Assembly: GCA_038204505.1 (NCBI GenBank)
Contig: JBBRCV010000237.1
Location: 1 to 8,582 of the forward strand
Direction of reading: 5' to 3'
From: Timaviella sp038204505
GTDB taxonomy: Bacteria; Cyanobacteriota; Cyanobacteriia; Elainellales; Elainellaceae
Length of the DNA stretch: 8,582 nt
Part shown: piece after piece, positions 5,875 through 8,582 of the stretch
Layout of the letters: each line of letters opens with the position of its first letter
How positions within the stretch are numbered: the stretch's first letter is position 1
Made by a program: the position numbers and the translations under genes
The notes under the pieces: model-generated
The model's database searches: none
Seen by the model: the letters and a program-made list of their open reading frames with translations, nothing else
What the model was told of the DNA's origin: nothing

Positions 5875-7243
5875 GGGTCTTAGGTGTTGTAGAAAGCCGC
5901 CATCCAGGTTTCACAACTTGGCGGGCGCGGGCAATGACTAAGCAATGATCAGGAACGTCTTCGGTAACCGTCGATCCGGCGGCAATATTAACATCCGAAC
6001 CAATGGTAATAGGTGCTACCAAGACGCTGTTTGAGCCTGTTTTGGTGCGATCGCCAATCACGGTCTTATGCTTCTTCACCCCGTCATAATTTGCCGTAAT
6101 GGTGCCTGCGCCCACATTTACCTGAGTGCCAGTGGTTGTGTCGCCCAAGTACGACAGGTGCGCTACGTTGGTGCGATCGCCCAAGGTAGAATTCTTCAAC
6201 TCCACAAAGTTTCCAACTCGACAGCCTTGCCCTACCGCCACATGTCCTCTCAGGTGGGCGTAAGGACCAATGCTAGTTTTAGCCTGCACCGCGCTGTCTG
6301 TAATGACAGAGTACCGAATCATCACATTCTCACCAATCTGACTATTTTCCACCAGGCTACCGGGTCCAATCCGGCAGCCCGTCGCAATCACTGTTTCTCC
6401 TCGCAGATGAGTCTGAGGTTCAATAATTACATCTGGCTCAATGTGTACCGTGTCGTCGATCGTGATGCTGTGGGGATCGATCAACGTCACCCCAGCCGCC
6501 ATCCAGCCGGACTTGATGCGAGTTTGCAAAATTTCGGCGGCAGTGGCAAGTTGAAGGCGATCGTTAACGCCCAGAATCTCTTGCTCATCGGCAACATCGA
6601 CTGCCATAACGGGCGACATGAACTTAACCACATCCGTCAAATAATATTCCTGTTGATCATTGTCGGTCTGAAGCTGAGGCAGCACCCGCGCTAACTCTGA
6701 CCATCGGAAGCAATAAATCCCGGCATTAATCCGCCGATTTTTCCGCTGCTCTGGCGTACAGTCTCGGTCTTCGATAATTTGGGTAACGCGTTGGGTCGGG
6801 CGATCGCCATCTTCGCAAAACACTCGCCCATAGCCTTTGGGTTCTGCCATTTGTGCCGTCAGAATAGTAGCGGCATTGCCATGTTCTTGGTGAGTTTGCA
6901 GCAGCGCTTTTAGGGTCTGAGGACGCAGCAATGGCACATCTCCATTCAGTACCAGCACATCGCCTTCAAAATCTTGCAGGTGAGGAATAATTTGCTGAAC
7001 CGCGTGACCTGTTCCTAGCTGCTCGGTCTGTTCTACAAAAGTCAGGTCATGCTGGGCTAATGCTGTCCGCACCTCGTCACTGCCATAACCGACAACTACA
7101 AGCTGCCGTTGGGGCTGAAGCGTTGCCGCACAGTTGAGGACGTGTTGTAGGAGCGATCGCCCCCCCAACTCATGCAAAACTTTGGGCAGCCGAGACTTCA
7201 TGCGAGTGCCCTTGCCCGCCGCCAAAATTGCTACCGCTACCAT
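5843..7243 (-). CDS. glmU: Bifunctional UDP-GlcNAc pyrophosphorylase / GlcN-1-P acetyltransferase GlmU
   Basis: The protein has 466 residues, from ATG 7243-7241 to TAA 5845-5843. It acetylates glucosamine-1-phosphate and then uridylates it, giving cytoplasmic UDP-GlcNAc for peptidoglycan and other glycans. The N-terminal nucleotidyltransferase has the signature LAAGKGTRMKS (8-17), K21, QLGTGHA (75-81), D102 in NGDVPL and N227 for metal binding. From about 250 a left-handed beta-helix of hexapeptide repeats holds the acetyltransferase, with K350, the catalytic base H362 (VAHLSYLGD), Y365 and NYDG (385-388). The length is normal for the family (E. coli 456), with a proline/threonine-rich tail (450-466) encoded partly over ftsI. 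CAGG upstream of the ATG is a modest ribosome binding site. It is divergent from the sulfurtransferase gene across 88 bp. Confidence 0.97.
   Translation of the reverse strand: MVAVAILAAGKGTRMKSRLPKVLHELGGRSLLQHVLNCAATLQPQRQLVVVGYGSDEVRTALAQHDLTFVEQTEQLGTGHAVQQIIPHLQDFEGDVLVLNGDVPLLRPQTLKALLQTHQEHGNAATILTAQMAEPKGYGRVFCEDGDRPTQRVTQIIEDRDCTPEQRKNRRINAGIYCFRWSELARVLPQLQTDNDQQEYYLTDVVKFMSPVMAVDVADEQEILGVNDRLQLATAAEILQTRIKSGWMAAGVTLIDPHSITIDDTVHIEPDVIIEPQTHLRGETVIATGCRIGPGSLVENSQIGENVMIRYSVITDSAVQAKTSIGPYAHLRGHVAVGQGCRVGNFVELKNSTLGDRTNVAHLSYLGDTTTGTQVNVGAGTITANYDGVKKHKTVIGDRTKTGSNSVLVAPITIGSDVNIAAGSTVTEDVPDHCLVIARARQVVKPGWRLSTTPKTPTAPESQPEL
5852..5871. other. Stem-loop inside the ftsI/glmU overlap
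   Basis: CGGCT (5852-5856) and AGCCG (5867-5871) can pair around a 10-base loop. Within it lies the palindrome CTGAG-A-CTCAG (5855-5865). The element sits where both coding regions end. It lacks a T run on either strand, so it is not a standard intrinsic terminator, but it could slow or process both transcripts. Confidence 0.35.
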
Positions 7244-7258
7244 GCTGTACCTGCCATA

Positions 7259-7285
7259 CTTTACCCAGCCCCTTCTTTACCCAGC
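7259..7285. repeat. 11-bp direct repeat in the glmU/sulfurtransferase divergent spacer
   Basis: CTTTACCCAGC occurs at 7259-7269 and 7275-7285, a 16-bp period. Relative to glmU it covers the presumed transcription start and early leader, downstream of the extended -10 at 7296-7288. It could be a pair of protein-binding sites, or a chance duplication. Confidence 0.6.
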
Positions 7286-7287
7286 AA

Positions 7288-7296
7288 AGTATATCA
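7288..7296 (-). promoter_or_regulatory. Candidate extended -10 promoter of glmU
   Basis: On the minus strand the sequence is TGATATACT, an extended -10 (TGn plus TATACT). No -35 match lies at the proper distance, as is common for extended -10 promoters. Transcription would begin near 7281, giving a leader of roughly 38 bases before ATG 7243. Confidence 0.4.
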
Positions 7297-7331
7297 AGCT
7301 GCCGCGATCTGTGCCCCAGTAATTCTGTAAA

Positions 7332-8207
7332 ATGCCCCTGCTTATGTCTACTCCTATCGTGTCTATATCTTGGCTCCACGAGCATCTCACAGAACCTAAC
7401 CTGATTATCCTCGACTGTCGGTTTTCGTTGGCAGATGCTCAGGAAGGTCGACGGCAGTATCAATCCGGGCATATTCCGGGCGCTTATTATGTTGATTTGA
7501 ATCAAGATCTATCTAGTCCAGCGGGTCAGCATGGTGGGCGACATCCCTTGCCTAATCCGGTGGAACTGGCTGAAAAGTTTGCCGCCATAGGCATATCTTC
7601 TGGAGGCAACTATTCTGGAGGCAACCCAGAGTCGGGGGACACTCAAGAGCCGACTACAGTAGTGGTGTACGACGATGGGCTGGCGATCGCGGCTCGGTGC
7701 TGGTGGCTGCTGCGCTATTTGGGGCACGACGCTGTGAAGGTGCTGGATGGTGGGTTTAAGGCATGGCAGGCAGCGGGCTATGAAGTTACGAATGAGATTC
7801 CACAGGCGAACCAGGGGCGCGGAGAGTTTCTGCCTAACGTGCGATCGCATTGGGTTGTGGATATCAACCAGGTCAAAGCGCAAAAAGATTTACCGGGAGT
7901 GGTGCTGATCGATTCACGAGAGGGCGATCGCTACCGGGGCGATCGAGAACCCATCGACCCAGTAGCAGGACATATTTCAGGAGCGCTCAATTATCCCTGG
8001 ACAGAAATTATTGATAGCGAAGGTTACTTTTTACCTGAAGCGCTGCAACAGCAACGTTGGGCAGCTCATCAATCTGACGAAATCCTGGTTTACTGCGGAT
8101 CGGGAGTGACCGCCTGTGCCAATTTGCTATCTTTAGAAGCAGCGGGAATAGTTAATGCCAAACTCTATGCCGGGAGTTGGAGTGATTGGTGCTCTTATCT
8201 AAGTTGA
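7332..8207 (+). CDS. Sulfurtransferase, two rhodanese domains, 3-mercaptopyruvate type
   Basis: The protein has 291 residues from ATG 7332; ATG 7344 (MSTPIVSISWLHEHL) is an equally good start, and neither has a Shine-Dalgarno. It has tandem rhodanese domains, an inactive N-terminal one at about 8-155 and a catalytic one at 175-290. C255 in the loop CGSGVTA (255-261) carries the persulfide. CG[ST]GVT is the signature of 3-mercaptopyruvate sulfurtransferases such as SseA, whereas thiosulfate rhodaneses usually have CRKGVT, so sulfur transfer from 3-mercaptopyruvate is most likely, though thiosulfate is possible. The N domain has a glycine/asparagine-rich insertion, SSGGN-YSGGN (89-98), encoded by a 15-bp near-perfect tandem duplication. 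An extensive palindrome begins at the last base of the TGA stop. The gene is cytosolic in type, with no signal peptide, and divergent from glmU. Confidence 0.92.
   Translation: MPLLMSTPIVSISWLHEHLTEPNLIILDCRFSLADAQEGRRQYQSGHIPGAYYVDLNQDLSSPAGQHGGRHPLPNPVELAEKFAAIGISSGGNYSGGNPESGDTQEPTTVVVYDDGLAIAARCWWLLRYLGHDAVKVLDGGFKAWQAAGYEVTNEIPQANQGRGEFLPNVRSHWVVDINQVKAQKDLPGVVLIDSREGDRYRGDREPIDPVAGHISGALNYPWTEIIDSEGYFLPEALQQQRWAAHQSDEILVYCGSGVTACANLLSLEAAGIVNAKLYAGSWSDWCSYLS
7596..7625 (+). repeat. In-frame 15-bp tandem duplication within the sulfurtransferase
   Basis: Two 15-bp units, 7596-7610 and 7611-7625, differ at one base and share TTCTGGAGGCAAC exactly (7598-7610 and 7613-7625). They encode SSGGN and YSGGN in a loop of the N-terminal rhodanese domain. 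The frame is kept, so the gene should remain functional. Confidence 0.9.
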
Positions 8208-8331
8208 ATCTAACAAGTAATCCAAAGAATAATGCCTACCTTTTAAATTCATTTTACCTGTGCTATCGAACCTTTGCTCGGCTAATAATTAAGTATTAAT
8301 CAGGCATAGATTCAGGGATAATTGTTAGATT
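8207..8331. repeat. 125-bp imperfect palindrome (MITE-like element or long RNA hairpin)
   Basis: The left arm at 8207-8237 reads AATCTAACAA-gta-ATCC-aaa-GAAT-a-ATGCCT. The reverse complement of the right arm at 8302-8331 reads AATCTAACAA-tt-ATCC-ct-GAAT-ct-ATGCCT. That gives 24 paired bases in four collinear blocks broken by small internal loops, with a perfect 10-bp block at each terminus. Weaker AT-rich pairing continues inward (about 8245-8253 with 8284-8293), leaving an apical loop of roughly 30 bases. The arms are AT-rich with no trailing T run, which argues against an intrinsic terminator. No clear target-site duplication flanks it. It could be a small non-autonomous transposable element, a structured 3' UTR, or a small RNA. 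Confidence 0.7.
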
Positions 8332-8496
8332 TGTAAAGCCCCACTAAGCTAGAATGGCTCGATTATTATTTTACTTAAATTAGTAGGTAATTAGTAGGTT
8401 CAACGTTCGCTCAACTGGATATTTTGTTTTAGCAAATATTCAATCTAAGTTCATCTAATTGAAATTTCTACTCAAATTTTTAGGTCTTAAACCTCT
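8332..8496. other. AT-rich leader region of the NYN-domain gene
   Basis: No gene is visible here. The stretch holds the 11-bp tandem repeat at 8378-8399 and, at 8443-8458, a near copy of the sequence around the preceding gene's stop codon. An AGGT at 8482-8485 lies 11 bases before the ATG at 8497 and could pair with ACCT at 8491-8494; it is only a weak ribosome binding site. No well-spaced promoter was identified. Confidence 0.4.
8378..8399. repeat. Perfect 11-bp tandem repeat
   Basis: AATTAGTAGGT occurs twice head to tail (8378-8388 and 8389-8399), about 100 bases before the NYN gene. The period is close to one helical turn, so a protein could bind both copies on the same face. This may be a regulatory site or chance in AT-rich DNA. 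Confidence 0.85.
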
Positions 8497-8582
8497 ATGT
8501 CTTTATCGCCAATGAGCCGCCTTTCAATCTTTGTAGACGGGAACAATATGTTCTACGCTCAGCAAAAAAATGGTTGGTTTTT
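8497..8582 (+). CDS. NYN-domain (PIN-like) protein, 5' end only
   Basis: These are the first 28 codons of a gene cut by the right edge. From ATG 8497 it reads MSLSPMSRLSIFVDGNNMF and then YAQQKNGWF. The motif IFVDGNN followed by an aromatic-rich FYAQQ segment is the start of the NYN/DUF88 (LabA-like) domain, a PIN-fold family in which the aspartate (D14) binds the metal of a presumed ribonuclease site. A second in-frame ATG at 8512 (MSRLSIFVDG) is an alternative start. Only the first strand and helix of the domain are visible, so subfamily and function cannot be given. Confidence 0.82.
   Translation, partial: MSLSPMSRLSIFVDGNNMFYAQQKNGWF

Noticed and set aside
6068..6694. A 208-codon open frame on the plus strand opposite glmU
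   Set aside because: It lies wholly within the well-supported glmU gene, has no recognisable domain and has atypical composition; it is a shadow of the real gene.
1..8582. CRISPR array, tRNA gene, insertion sequence or prophage genes
   Set aside because: Both strands were read for these; no regularly spaced repeat array, tRNA-like fold or transposase/phage protein was seen.

Overview
This window is cyanobacterial chromosome. The octamer GCGATCGC (HIP1, a cyanobacterial hallmark) occurs about 20 times in 8.6 kb. The left edge carries the start of a photosystem II small-subunit gene, and the remaining genes (split GDT1-type Mn transporters, CofH, cyanobacterial-style FtsI and GlmU, an NYN protein) all fit. 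The genus cannot be fixed from sequence alone; a Leptolyngbya-like filamentous lineage is only a guess. No mobile element, phage, CRISPR, tRNA or rRNA gene was found.

Layout. (1) 1-1415: the 5' end of psb30/ycf12 on the minus strand diverges from a plus-strand group holding a YkgJ-type cysteine-cluster protein and two half-size GDT1/UPF0016 membrane proteins. The two halves probably form one manganese/cation exporter. A metal-handling group beside a photosystem II gene is a sensible neighbourhood. (2) 1481-1945: an M67/JAMM metallopeptidase whose leader contains two adjoining palindromes. It converges on (3) cofH (minus, 1987-3120), the radical-SAM FO synthase subunit. (4) 3121-3467: a gene-free AT-rich gap with inverted repeats and promoter-like boxes. 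(5) 3468-5874: a small FtsL-like bitopic protein followed by the septal transpeptidase FtsI. (6) 5843-7243 (minus): glmU, which makes UDP-GlcNAc; its 3' end overlaps that of ftsI by 32 bp, tail to tail. (7) 7332-8207: a two-domain sulfurtransferase of the mercaptopyruvate type, divergent from glmU. (8) 8208-8496: an AT-rich spacer dominated by a 125-bp imperfect palindrome starting in the sulfurtransferase stop codon, plus an 11-bp tandem repeat. (9) 8497 to the edge: the start of an NYN-domain protein.

Two themes connect the genes: metal handling next to photosystem II (1-1415), and peptidoglycan synthesis and division (3468-7243). Most of the window is ordinary core genome. The points most worth a second look are the palindromic element at 8207-8331, the divergent FtsL candidate, the ftsI/glmU overlap, and several short tandem repeats in intergenic DNA. 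I do not see a convincing new multi-gene system.
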